This document shows, piece after piece, positions 24,349 to 35,602 of a stretch of 64,000 bases of DNA. How positions within the stretch are numbered: the first letter of the stretch is position 1; each line of letters opens with the position of its first letter. The translations under genes and the position numbers were made by a program. Source of the stretch: Endomychus coccineus (Eukaryota; Arthropoda; Insecta; Coleoptera; Endomychidae). The notes beneath the pieces were generated by a model, which did no database searches, was not told the origin of the DNA, and saw only the letters and a list, made by a program, of their open reading frames with translations. The stretch lies in NCBI GenBank assembly GCA_958510875.1, contig OY294068.1:196254315-196318314 (forward strand), read 5' to 3'.

Positions 24349-24786
24349 TTAATTCTGTTTCGCCAACAGGCTTTTGCGGTCCAGTGCCTCGCATTTACAC
24401 AGTATGTGTGGCACTGTTTCTGTATCCTTACCGCAAAGTCTGCATGTCAGGTCACCATTGTACAGTCTCATTTTGTTTAGATGCCCTTTCACTAACGCAT
24501 GACCAGTCATGGGCCCTGTTACGACTTTCATTTTTTCCTTATTTAGTGCTAATAGGTCTGTCGTGCTTCTGTTACACGTGGCTTTGACGTATTTCTTCAC
24601 ATGTTCGTTTCCTGGGATTTCTTTCCAGTATTCTTTGTGGTTTTCTATGATCCAGTCTTCCACAGACCTTCGTGCTATACGTTTTGATAACCCCGTGGTC
24701 TGTCCTGGATCTGGGTCGTTCTCTGACCCTCTTCCTGCAACTTCGACGGCTTTTTCATTGCCTGTCGTTTCCTGATGTTCCGCCAC
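24349..24786 (-). pseudogene. C-terminal tail of an RNase H-bearing (I/Loa/jockey-type) retrotransposon ORF2
   Basis: The minus-strand frame ends with MTGHALVKGHLNKMRLYNGD and CRLCGKDTETVPHILCKCEA. The TGH---HL--M segment followed by a C-x2-C-x8-H-x3-C zinc knuckle is the region just after the RNase H domain in retrotransposons of the I/Loa/jockey group. The preceding 60 residues (RRSVEDWI...KEYW) fit the linker after RNase H. RNase H and reverse transcriptase are missing, so this is a truncated remnant. A frame on the opposite strand over the same bases is a shadow. Confidence 0.7.
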
Positions 24787-24993
24787 ACAGTTATATTGAG
24801 GACCTCCATATTTACTCGCTTTTAACTGCTTTATGCATTCCCTTTTTCTGTAATTTGATGACGGTTTAATAGATAGGATCTAGATAAGTCATTCCAAATA
24901 TCTCTGTCACTTAGGTTATTTGGTTTATCTGAAAATATTTGATAGGAAACAGTACTTTTCCTCCAGTAGCGATACGGAAGGATTCCACATTTT

Positions 24994-25290
24994 TTAAGGA
25001 TAAGACAGTGACACATTCATGTTGCTACTGGTTTTCTTGTATTGTGTTTTTCCAATGTAGCCATAAAAGAAAAAGTCGAGTGGCATTAAGGCAGGTGATC
25101 GTGGAGGCCACATCACTGGTCCGTTACTTCTCATTCTGTTATTTCCAAAATTGATATTCAATAATTCTGCAACGGTCCTGTTATTATGGGGTGGTGCACC
25201 ATCTTCTTGGAAGGGCCGATTTCTCGCCTCAATTGAGGGTAGATTCTTCATGAATTCCTCAATTATTGTCTGGTTTAAGCTTTAGTAATT
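24994..25290 (-). pseudogene. mariner-type transposase fragment (DD41D-like)
   Basis: The minus-strand frame contains QEDGAPPHNNRTVAELL, then GNNRMRSNGPVMWPPRSP and MPLDFFFYGYI. The Asp of EDGAPPH and the Asp of PLDFF are the second and third catalytic residues. I count 41 residues between them, the same spacing as in the intact element at 41922-44434. The first Asp, the N-terminal DNA-binding domain and terminal repeats are not seen. After GYI the frame diverges from transposase, so the copy is truncated on both sides. Confidence 0.65.
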
Positions 25291-25543
25291 AATACCGTTG
25301 ACCCCATTAACACTAAAACCGAAACGTGCCTGAGATCGAACGTCGACGGTGCTCATTTTACATGAAGATCTCAAACTGCTCTAGAGATTTTATAGAAGCC
25401 ATTTGGTATGGAATGGGAATAATGTTGTTTTGTAGAAAATAGTGTTTTTTTTGTTGGAGCATTGGTACAGTATAATTTTTCATAATAATGATTGACATAT
25501 TGTTTGTATGTACTACTCACAACATGATAACGTATTTCATTGA

Positions 25544-28500
25544 TCATATGTGTCTTGTTTTGTTTCGCCAGGAAAGTTTCAGATCGACCAATACGTACCA
25601 ATCAAATACCAACAATTTCTCTTCACCATAACGTGCCTCTGCTTCGAATTTGAAATTGCCTAGAGGTACGATTTTTGGAAAATATTTTTCTTCCGGCATA
25701 AAATTATAGAAATAGTAAAAACCCTGAAAAATAAATCATACTGAGGATAAATAAGATGAAATAGAAACATACTATAACATATAATAATAATAGCGACTGA
25801 ACTCTTGTGTTCATCGATCACAAGTAATTTTTCCCACCTTTACCAAAGACACACCATAAAAGATTTCTACTACTACTAATATTTAATTATGGATACAATA
25901 CTTTTTTCATATTACAGGCATCAATGTTTCCATATTTTCTGAGAATATCCCTTATACCAAATTCATTTGATCTATAATGTTCACAGGGCTTGTAATTCAT
26001 GAACAAACCAGTTGTTTTATATTCGTTGTCGTGTAGTTGGAAAATAGTCGATTTTGCCTGGAATGAAGACAACTAATATAGTTCAGTGCTCCAAATAATT
26101 AATGAGATGAAGAATATAGAAAACAATATAATAACAATATGAACAAGAATAATAAGATATTTCTACTCTAAATCGCTCAATACCATTACAAACTAATAGT
26201 TCTCGACAACTGTTTCGCTTTTTCGTGGAGCTCATTAACAGAACGAGAAAGTTTGCAATGTTACTAAACGATCAATCAATCGAACGTATAAATAACGGAA
26301 TAACAGCATGCTAGAGGGAACCAAAATATCCAACGCCATCTATGAGTAGACGCCCCACTAGGAAATCCAAACAATGTACTACATTAACTGATAGATTTCT
26401 CGTACTAAAGATACGGGGAATGTTCCACTATTAGATGGCGACATCGAACAAAACCAAAGCGACAATTGATTAATCATTGTTAATGAAATTTGAATAAGGA
26501 AGTAACACGTTCATTTTGGTGCTATTTATACCTGCAATTTTGCCACTTGTAGTGGTAGAATTAATAGTTAAGTAATTAGTAATAGGAGTATCCTAGTACA
26601 ATCAATAGTAATTGATTACAAGTAGTTATAGACAGCGTATCAAGATATCAACTGACCACATATGGTTCCTACTCAATATATGTTTCATAAGGAAACAATA
26701 AGTTATTTTTTTATTAATTCAAAACCTTTAACCATCATAAGTTTGAAACTTCGAGTTATGAGACTCACATGTTGTCAATTCAAATGAACGTTCAATGACG
26801 TAGAGTATAATTCAACATTTTATCACGTTTTCAGTTGTAAAAAAATGTTGGAAAATGAGAATTTGTTGCCAAAGATGAGATATCTTGAAGTATGAAAAAG
26901 TTCAAATCACTGTAACTATCGCCCTCTATGAACACCGCGAAATGTTGTTTGGATATTCAAATGTATAAAGAAATAAATGGTGTCTTAAACTTAAGAGCCT
27001 GTATCTCTCTAACTGTTAACTTTTGGACTAAACTAAGCTTGGTCAAATTACAATATTTTTACCTTAATACTCTACAGGTGAATTTCGCTCGGACCCATCC
27101 TGTATAATAATACGATAAAAGCCCTAATATCGACCCCTGTGGAACACATTATGTTGTCAATTCGAATAAACTTCTAATGTGATAACGTAGTATAAATGTA
27201 CTTGTTCACACGACGTTATCTGTTTCTAACATTTGCAAAATATTTTCGGCTCCCACAAATGAGGGAAGTGAGTAATCTATGGATCACACTCAATTTTGAA
27301 TAATTGGTTCAGTTTTCATCAGACTTTCATTCAATACGTTCGTTGTTCAATTGCGTAAGCCATTTTTGGTAGATATTAAACAAATCTCCAAAGCCTACTC
27401 GTTACTCCAGCAAAATGAAATGCGATCGATGCGTTTGAGATTTATAACATGTTAATGTTAATGGACATCTGACTCTCTGTGTATTTTGGAATCGTTTGAT
27501 CATTTCCAATTATATTTGACCTACGTAGTATCTGCATTAGCCTCATTGACTATCTGTTGAACTATTGCTGAGGAACACGCTTCAACTAATCATTTACATG
27601 TCATAAAGCACTACGTATTATACGAAAGACCCTTCCTAATGATTATAGACCGATTGAACTATTATCTGTGATCTCTAAAGTGATGGAGAAAGCAATCATT
27701 ATCGAGCTCATCCAATACCTAGAGAGTGAGTGAATGACCGGTAACATGGATTTCGTCAGCGGAGATCAATTGGAGACCTGAGTGCCTACGTAACACAAGT
27801 ATGACAAAAATCTATTGAAAAACATGGGAACTCTCTAGCTGTAGTATTGGATACCTCCAAAGCATTTGACCGAGTTTGGTACCAAAGCCGTCTTGGTAAA
27901 CTTCCGTCATCTGGTTTGCCACCTCAACTTTGTCGCTTACTATCGAGTTTTCTCGTAGATAGATCACTCCGGGTGGTGGTTGACGCAAGGCTATCAACGC
28001 TGGTGTTCCGCAGAGACTTGTCTTAGCACCAACTTTATTTCTGCTCCATAAAAAAGATCTGCTGGAAGAGATCATTTGTCCCGTTAACAGCTTTGCAGAT
28101 GATGGTACACTTCATACCGCCTTCTCATCTAGAGCCCCTATACCATTCAAAATGAAGCTAGAGCAGCAAGACAGAGATAGGTTGACGCAATTAATGAAGA
28201 TCTGGCAAAGATTTTGAAATGGAGATCTGATAATCAAGTAGAGTAATCAAATCTCAAGATTGCGTCCTCTCCAGGAAGGCGGATCAAACAATCCCTAATA
28301 TGATAATGTCAGGTACAACTATTGCCATAATGCCTTCCATATTCATGCTCGGGATCACCCCCAACAGCACCCTTCATGAGATAATCATGTGAGGTTCATT
28401 GCAAAAACCGCTTCACAAAAACTTGGTTTTCTATTTCGTGCCAAGAGCTACTTCACATCCCAGCAGTTCCTCATAATCTACAAAGCATAGATTCGACCTG

Positions 28501-30143
28501 TCCTGAAGTACTGTTCATGTGCTTTGGAGTCGGCTCCCAAACATACGTTGAAGCTTTTGGATTTTAGCCAGAAGTGAGCTATTCGTATGATTGATGATGT
28601 CCTTTCTAGATCATCGTAGAGAGGTGAGCGATCTCTCCCTTTTCATCAGAAATCTCGTCTGTTGCTCTACCACGAGAGATTTCAGATAGGCCAACTTAAT
28701 GAGCTCAAGTTAGTCACCCCCTCATTGTCAAGCTCGAGGCCTGCCAAACTTCATTCTTCGAATGATTCAACTCTTTGCCTAGTGAGGTCTTTCCCTATGG
28801 CTAGAGCCTCTAAACCAAAAAAAAACGAGAAAGTGAAAATGAATACATATCAAAATAAAGCAATCTGGATAGAAATAGAGATGAATGATGAATCGATATG
28901 TCTTACCTTCACTAAACTGGCATCAATATCTTCTAGCAAGACGAAGGAGGTGTTCAAGCAATAGGAGGTTCTATTGAACTTAGTGAAAAGAAACTGACCA
29001 TCCTTGACATATTTCTTGTTATAATATGACAGCTCCAGTCTGTCATATTTCACTGTGTATTCAATCTGAATGGTTTTAAAAAATACAATTACGATATAAT
29101 GTAATCTGGAACACATCGCTAGAGACGCTTAATTGTTGATCATTGATTTGTTGTAATTCACATGCATTTCCTTAATTACTGAAATATCTATATTGACTGT
29201 CCTCGAAATAGTTAGCCATTTAAGGTGACCAGACGATAAAATATGCTACACAAGGATTCTTTTGTTATTATCTTTAATATACTGGAATTCGTCTCTATGT
29301 TTGGTTCCTTTTTTTAGACAATCAACTATACAGGATGTTGTGGAAATACCTAGTTAAAATGAAACGGTGAACTCGAGGGCTGATACGAAGGGAGTATTTC
29401 ATATAAGAATGTTCGATTTGGACTTCAAATAATATTTTTTTCTAATGGCAAGTGAAATGTAGGTTTTATTAATCATGTTAGGAATGATCCCTTAGAAAGA
29501 AAAATTTGGTGGGCAGTTGGTGCCCATTTACCCAGTGTGACCAATCTTACCTCATTTCATACATTACCAGAATAGGGTGACATAAGCTACCCATAATAAT
29601 TTTTCTTTTTTTCGAAATTTTTGAATACAAAAATGTTGTCCCATCATACACAATACATTTTATCTCTTCAAAAATTTGTTTTTTCGTAAAAAAATTAATC
29701 CCTGAACTACTCATTTGTATCATACTAGTCTAAGCAAAATTGTAAACGATTCAACTGATGACAATATCATAAAATTAACACTAACTGCCACCAAATCAGG
29801 TGTTTCCTAATGTAGGTCATTTCGGATATAACCAATAAAACCTACATAGGAGGTGCCATCTTCAAAACCATAACTCCTTATGAGTGGTCCAAATCGAAAG
29901 TTTTTTTATTAAACTATATCCTTCAAATCGGCCAGGAAGGTCACCGTTTCATTTTCACTAGGTAGTTCCGGACTAAAATAGGCTCACGTAACGAAGTTTT
30001 GGGTGAAAACTTGAAATGAAAACAATGAAATAATCAATCATTGAACAAAAAAAATTGGAACGTTAATAATGTTGATAAATACTCACTGAGGCTGTCCATA
30101 TTTGAGTAATAAAAACCGAAAAACAAAGTACCGTTAAGATCAT
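25544..30143 (-). CDS. Gene B: secreted CheA/DUF1091-like protein, four exons
   Basis: Exons (minus strand) are 30143-30087, 29065-28907, 26057-25902 and 25723-25544; together they encode 183 aa with no internal stop. Exon 1 gives a signal peptide (MILTVLCFSVFITQIWTAS) ending at a GTGAGT donor. Exon 2 has KYDRLELSYYNKKYVKDG, an NRT site and a LEDID turn. Exon 3 has MNYKPCEHYRSNEFGI and a second cysteine (DACNMKK). Exon 4 has EKYFPKIVPLG. All introns are phase 0 with GT-AG ends. The plan (signal peptide, NRT, C-(about 20)-C, then G-YY...FP) resembles insect CheA/CheB DUF1091 proteins, extracellular factors of the MD-2/GM2-activator-like fold thought to bind lipids or pheromones. The gene model comes from comparison with gene A; the family call is pattern-based. 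Intron 2 (2849 bp) holds a retrotransposon and intron 1 a mariner-type element. Confidence 0.8.
27620..28790 (+). pseudogene. Jockey/CR1-like non-LTR retrotransposon ORF2 fragment in intron 2 of gene B
   Basis: The plus strand carries, in several frames, NDYRPIELLSVISKVMEKAI (about 27640), LAVVLDTSKAFDRVW (about 27840), LSSFLVDRSLRVVVDA (about 27950), FADDGTLH (about 28095, active site), KLGFLFRAKSYFTSQQ-like DNA (about 28425-28470) and the thumb end to about 28700. Stops and shifts are frequent. DNA from 28290 onwards matches the copy at 35430-35600 and 36841-37150. It is antisense to gene B and, being intronic, is not expected to disrupt it. Confidence 0.75.
29329..29975. mobile_element. 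mariner-type terminal-repeat element (MITE-like) in intron 1 of gene B
   Basis: The left side reads TACAGGATGTTGTGG and then TACCTAGTTAAAATGAAACG. The right side (29940-29972) is its inverse, with CGTTTCATTTTCACTAGGTA. TACAGG(G/A)TG starts are typical of mariner-type TIRs. No transposase is encoded between the ends, and the extreme right terminus is eroded. Confidence 0.55.
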
Positions 30144-31040
30144 TATTCCACTATTGGCATATCAATTGATAATGATTACGTGTGATGTAGGTTCGGATCT
30201 ATTAGTAAGTTATGCTATTAAAATATACTTATTATAATTACTGCAACAATGGAAATAATTATAATTGAATCTAGGAATCCAGCAATTCATGCAATTTCAT
30301 TTGTGATACACATACTAATTACTTTATAATTTATACAATCAGAAATGCTCTAAAGTAGCTACAAGTTCGGCAATGATTTGAACGGAGTTGGTAAGTTGCT
30401 AGACAGAGCAAGATACAAAGTTTGGAAAGTTATGTGCAATTTGCTACATGACAATTAATAGGATTAACATTACAAGTATACTTATACTACTATAAAGTAT
30501 GAATGCCTACGGCTTGGACGTAATGAAATTCGAAGCAAAATTACTTAATTTATGGATTTAAATATAAACTAAAACAATCTTTATAATGTTTAAGAAAATT
30601 GGATTCACGTAATTCTTCTTGTAAAGTCTGCAGCGTTGCGTATTCTTCCATGAAACAAATGAAACTTCAACCAAACATCAACAATGAATGACATATGTCT
30701 TTAATGTGAATCTATTTGATAAACTGAAGATCAATGTTAAGAGTACCAACTTCAAAGGGGCATTTGCGCCATTACATTACATTCAATCTTAGATGATGAA
30801 TAACCATGTCACAGTGACTCAAGACTACGCAACCCATAGACAATGGCTCTAATAAATCATGTTTTAGACGAATTATGCACTAAAATTTCATATCGGAATG
30901 CTTCTGAGACCTTGCATAACACATTGCAGCTACTGTGAGAAAAAATTCAAATACGTGGATTTTTCATGATCTTCTAAGGGGCGTATGGAAGAATTGAAAA
31001 ATTTGTGAATATTTCATAATTTATAAAGGGTAAGTAGTGA
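30144..31040. other. Upstream region of gene B
   Basis: This lies immediately 5' of gene B and forms part of the 2.2-kb space between the divergent genes A and B. It presumably holds the gene B promoter, but no core element could be assigned. Confidence 0.35.
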
Positions 31041-31046
31041 TTGTAG

Positions 31047-31085
31047 TGCCCTGAGGATGACTTCATAGAAGTCGAAATCTCGGCA
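31047..31085 (+). ncRNA. Hammerhead-ribozyme-like motif
   Basis: TGCC (31047-31050) can pair with GGCA (31082-31085). CTGAGGA at 31051-31057 is the core. GACTTC/GAAGTC (31059-31064 with 31068-31073) forms a six-pair stem II with loop ATA. GAAA is at 31074-31077, and TCTC supplies a CUC triplet at 31079-31081. Stem III is almost absent. Stem I matches the motif at 13073-13115 exactly, suggesting a related Penelope-like terminal repeat. No reverse transcriptase was seen beside it. Confidence 0.5.
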
Positions 31086-31089
31086 ACAG

Positions 31090-32299
31090 AGCTTGAGTGG
31101 TTTTGATTATTTAACCTCTCTCCAACGAACTCAGGATTTTATTGTTTACATTTTTGTTGTATCCAGTTCACCACTCAACTTAATAAAACCAAAGTCTGAA
31201 TATATTTCATTCAAAATCCATTATCGCATTAAATAATCAAAGTCGAATCAAAAATTGCCGTATTAATCTAAATTTTATAGTGAATCGAATAAGAACAAAT
31301 AGCCATACGTTTTGTTCTCTCCATGGAAGGTTTGTCATTTTTTCACTTAAATGGAGCAATGTTGACTTTGTAGTTTTGTCAACCGTGAATATTGTTTGAT
31401 AGAGGATCGTTGCGTTTTCACTTCAAAGACATTTCATAAAACCAATACATCCGGTACTTCAATCACAAACAATAATTGGACATATTATAGTCCTACAAAC
31501 CCGTGGACGAAGCTTCGAGCAGCCCCACAGGTGACCTAAAAGAGACTAGCACTATTTTATTGTACACGTGCCTACAAGTTAAGAATAAAGAAGGCTGTCG
31601 CCCACGGGGTTAAGTTACACGTTCATTTAGATATGTCGGAAATGGAAACGATGTTTACTGAACAATGCCAGTGTTTACTGTAGTTAAGTAAACGAAATTT
31701 ATTTGTGTTGTTAAATCCAGCGTTCATTCTTGTAAAATATGGACCCCTTACGTGTAGCACTTGCTCTATATTTAGGAATTGTTTTAAGTTTCCTGATTCG
31801 AATTGGATGTGTTTATTCGAAGGGAATAAACATAACTTCTCCTTATCCCATAAAAGTTGAAACTACTCTTATTTGCTTAATTGAGTTTTTACTTATTGGG
31901 ATAATTCAACCGGAATTATAACAGAGGTTCCAAGTTTGGCAGAATATAAAATTTTGACGTCACAAATCGATGTAGTCATCGATCATCAATTTACCGTTAC
32001 TTGTGGACCATTCTGTATGAGTATAGATAGCTGATCAGCAAACCATAGTAACTAAATATTATTTCATACAGCTAGATAGTCTCGGGTCGTACATTTTATT
32101 AACAGATCATACAATGATACTATTCGAATGTACTCGCATAATGTAATGTGATCAGATTCAAATTTATAATTTTATTAATTGAACATATCCTCACATTTAT
32201 ACCATGCACATCATAATGCTATTTTAATTGAAATTGTGAGCATATCAAAAAAAAAATATGTGTTCGTTGTTTGTACCGCACCTGAACTACTGAACTATA
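31090..32299. other. Upstream region of gene A
   Basis: This is intergenic sequence 5' of gene A. A 60-aa plus-strand frame at 31739-31921 begins with a hydrophobic stretch but has no homologue in the window and no obvious splice link. A promoter is expected but was not located. Confidence 0.35.
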
Positions 32300-35001
32300 A
32301 TGATGTTATATTTGCTTTTCATCATAAATGTTGCTCCAACTGCAGTAAGTGTTAGCTCAGTTGGAAACATTCCCATAAATCAGTATTTATTCTACATATA
32401 TTATAATGAATCATTTGAGACCTAATCTCTATTTATAGATTTCTATATGTAACATAGTGATAATTCAACAGATTGATATAAACCTCTAAATGGTTCATAC
32501 GGGGGTTGGGCATTAAAACCTTGTACAAATTCTGAAAGATGGATTTTATAGTATCGAAACAAGATTTTTCCTCACCAGTACCATTTTTATATAGGTTGCT
32601 ACCAAATTTTCAGCCCCATCCGTCGCATAGTTGCATTTTTACAATCGATTGTGAAGCAAACAACGTTTTTGGCGAATCAAGGATGAAAACCAGTTTCAGG
32701 CGATGATTGGACAGTTTCATTCGAAATACGAAACACCGGAGCTGGATGAACTTCATAACACATTTGTACCAGCGTTTAAGACTATTTATAATTAGGTAAA
32801 TAAGTTTACACCACTTAATCGTCTATGAAACGTTCGGGACGTCCCCTTTATCGACTACGCCAGAAATGATGATCAAAATACACGATATGGTTTTGAGTAA
32901 TCAAAGAAACAAAGTGTTGAGGCTACAACCATATCACATGGCTCAGTGGTTTCAATTTTGCACGAATAATTGGGTATGAAAAAGCTATCGACAAGAAGGG
33001 TGCCACCACGTTTGTTAACAGTGGACAATGAACGGTTCCATGCGGTCGATTCAATGGCTGGCTTGGCACCTTTCCGTGGCAATCCTGACAAATTTCTGTT
33101 TCTTCCCATGATCGTTGATGGAACATGGCTCCTCCACTACAATTCGGAGAGGCTCTTCCACCAAGGAAATGCCGGGCAAAAGCACGCGCGTAGGTACTGC
33201 TTGTGAGGACATCGGAAGGAAGCATTGGAAACGCCTACAACATTACCGGAGGCGTCCACAAGGCTCGGTACTTGGATCCTTAATGTGAAACATCATGTAC
33301 GATGTGGTGCTGTGTTTGCCCATGCCGATAGGGACAAAAGCTGTTGGCTTCGCAGACGATATTGTTGTGGTTGTCAATGCCAAGTACTTGGAAAAAACCA
33401 CGCAGAAGGCGAAGGAGGCGGTTAGCACAATCTGCCGGTGGATCTCGGCGAATGGCATACAACTGGCAGACCATGAAACAGAGGCAATACTGGTGACCAG
33501 CAGGAAAACGACAGAAACTGTGACAATCACCTTCGCAGCCATCATTCCTTAGGAGTCCAGATAGATGCCAGGTACATAACAGCCATTTTGTTCCCCACGA
33601 AGTAATGACAGACATCAGTCACACGGAGTACTGAGGCATAACAAGACTTAGGTTTAGTGAATAACAATCCCACACACTGTGCAGCGCGAGCTTCACAGTA
33701 TCTTTTGAAGATTTACACCTACTCTCGGGAAAGAAACGCACACAATCCTGAGCAGTTTCGATGGTAAAGTGTATGAAGGAAGAACGATCCCATCAAAGGA
33801 AAAAAATGGTTGAAAGGATACAAAAATCATTCCTAATGTCATGAAAATATACGAAGAATGTGTAAAATTAATTCGTTTCTGGAGTGGTAATGTTGACTGA
33901 TCTATTACAGCTTGACTATAAGGTGAGATATGAGAAGTTGGAACTCTCGTATTACAACAATAAGTACATAGAAGATGGTGAATTGACTTTCACAATATCC
34001 AATCAGACTACCAATAAATCAAATTTGTCATTCCTATTGAAAGAAGATATAGAAGGGCGAGATTTGGAGGTACGTTATCTTCTTTTCCATATGGTTTGAA
34101 CTACGTAACTGAATATTTACAAATTCCAGATTGAAGCAGTTTCCCATCAAATAATTGGTAACATTCGGATATTCAATGGAATCGAATTGATTTATGACCC
34201 ATGTGAATTGTGGGTTGTTAATGAATTTGTTACTAGAAGATTGCCGACGATTGTGCAAGAATGTACAATTCGGAAAGTGAGATTTTAATTTAATTACTTG
34301 GAATATTCCAATTGATAATCGACCTATAGCATACTCGAATAGGGTTTCAAAGAAGGCTCACAAAAATTACTGAACCATCAAAAAAAAATTTTTAGCGATA
34401 CAAATTTGACGTAAGATGTATCAAAGGTAGTAGCAATGTCACAGCTGCTGCTCTGTTTAGGTTACAACTCTCCTAAAATGAGTTAAAGGACTTATTGAGT
34501 TATCCTTGCTTGCTATAAGTAGGCAACCAAGTAATAACCAAAGATAAAATGGGACATAAGACCACATCGAACGAATATTTCAACAAAGGGCTTGATCACC
34601 CTAGCGATTGGAATTATTAAAACATCTAAGTATTCTTATGAACTGTGGTCTCTTTCAAAGTCATGGCTATGAAAACGCAATTTGACACTTGATTGAGCAA
34701 CAGCATGTTTGAATTGAAGTTCCGATACAAAACTTATCAGCTGCTCCCATAACCAGAAAATATTCAAAGTGTCTTGATTGTGATATCGCTATAAAATATA
34801 AGTTATTCAGCTAAAACTCTAACAATTTTTATTTTCCACTTCCAGGGGCGATATAACATTGGAGATTTCTTTGTAGAAGAGCTATATTTTCCGAGAATTG
34901 TTTCATCCGGAAGTTATATCGTGCAGATAAACTCACGCTATAAAGAGGATGAATTATTATTCACCATTGACTGGCATATAGATGTAACGCTGAATGATTA
35001 G
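32300..35001 (+). CDS. Gene A: secreted CheA/DUF1091-like protein, four exons
   Basis: Exons are 32300-32344, 33911-34069, 34130-34276 and 34846-35001, encoding 168 aa without stops. Exon 1 supplies a short hydrophobic signal (MMLYLLFIINVAPTA) ending at GTAAGT. Exon 2 has YEKLELSYYNNKYIEDGEL and an NQT site. Exon 3 has YDPCELWVVNEFVTRRL and QECTIRK. Exon 4 has EELYFPRIVSSGSYIVQI. Introns (1566, 60 and 569 bp) are GT-AG and phase 0. Exon 2 is 159 nt, exactly as in gene B, and both share LELSYYN-KY, PCE and YFP-IV. The likely role is a secreted chemosensory or lipid-binding protein of the CheA/DUF1091 type, by family resemblance. The gene diverges head-to-head from gene B. Intron 1 contains mariner and R1 relics. 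Confidence 0.8.
32820..33165 (+). pseudogene. mariner transposase relic in intron 1 of gene A
   Basis: Across frames the plus strand gives STTPEMMIKIHDMVLSNQRN, then LGMKKLSTRRVP-RLLTVD and DSMAGLAPFRGNPDKF, followed by a decayed VDGTWLLHYNSE. These correspond to the HTH end, the WVPRLL(T) motif and the first catalytic block (normally VDETW-HY) of mariner transposases. The Glu after the first Asp is changed and frames are broken. The downstream part is missing; an R1-type fragment starts next to it. Confidence 0.65.
33190..33600 (+). pseudogene. R1-clade-like reverse transcriptase fragment in intron 1 of gene A
   Basis: The plus strand reads MYDVVLCLPMPIGTKAVGFA followed directly by DDIVVVVNAKYLE, the FADD active site with the LP-P-G--VVGFADD lead-in typical of R1-like elements. 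It continues with ISANGIQLADHETEAILVTS. A remnant of the Q-SVLGPLMWN motif precedes it (about 33255-33290), and LGVQIDARY follows after a frameshift near 33545. Only about 130 codons remain. Confidence 0.7.
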
Positions 35002-35041
35002 TGTCTGGAGAATAATATTTCATGATTGAAATTCAATTTGT

Positions 35042-35047
35042 AATAAA
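35042..35047 (+). promoter_or_regulatory. Poly(A) signal of gene A
   Basis: AATAAA lies 41 bp after the gene A stop codon, in the right place to direct 3' end formation. Confidence 0.6.
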
Positions 35048-35402
35048 AATTTCACTTTCATTAAATTGAGTTGCAAACAATGCATTTTAATCTAGCTACC
35101 ATGATGAAGTAACATAGAAACTGTCACAGCTTACAAGCGTTACAAGCGATTACTCAGAAGCCAGAGCAACAGCCACACAAGCCATTTTATCTAATTTATT
35201 TATCTGTAATTGTGCGGACTATGAGCGTAGAGTGGTTGGCCCTAAACAGTGTTTTAATTTTAAAATTGAACTGGTCATTGTTGGAAATCCATTATATCGC
35301 AAATGTTCTTAATCTCTCTGCACATGAACAAGCTGTCGCAAACTAACTATTAGATTTTAATCCCTGTATTCTTGTAATCTGTAAGGAGCCACTGTATGCT
35401 GA
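35048..35402. other. No recognisable feature
   Basis: Spacer between gene A and the retrotransposon copy; nothing recognised. Confidence 0.35.
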
Positions 35403-35602
35403 GTGAGAAATGATGTTTTTTCCAGGATGGCCAATCCTACAATCCCTGATATGATGGTGTCAGGTACAACTATTCCTATGAACTTCCCCATATCCAAGCT
35501 CGGGATCACCACCAACAGCACCCGCTCATGGGACGATCATGTGAGGTCCAGTCCGAAAATCACTTCACACAAACTTGGTTTTCTATTCCATGCCAAGGGC
35601 TA
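35403..35602 (+). pseudogene. Jockey/CR1-like retrotransposon ORF2, left part, interrupted by mariner
   Basis: The frame reads SWDDHVRSSPKITSHKLGFL and stops at the mariner insertion. The remainder resumes at 36841. The same DNA is uninterrupted at 28290-28450. Confidence 0.75.

Noticed and set aside
24201..24869. Plus-strand open frames up to 128 aa with hydrophobic content
   Set aside because: They are antisense shadows of the retrotransposon tail at 24349-24786, which has recognisable motifs.
31739..31921. 60-aa frame with hydrophobic N-terminus, considered as first exon of gene A
   Set aside because: It lacks a donor joining to exon 2, while 32300-32344 gives a signal peptide with a clean phase-0 GTAAGT donor matching gene B.
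32873..33615. Minus-strand open frames of 78-111 aa
   Set aside because: Shadows of the plus-strand mariner and R1 relics in intron 1 of gene A.
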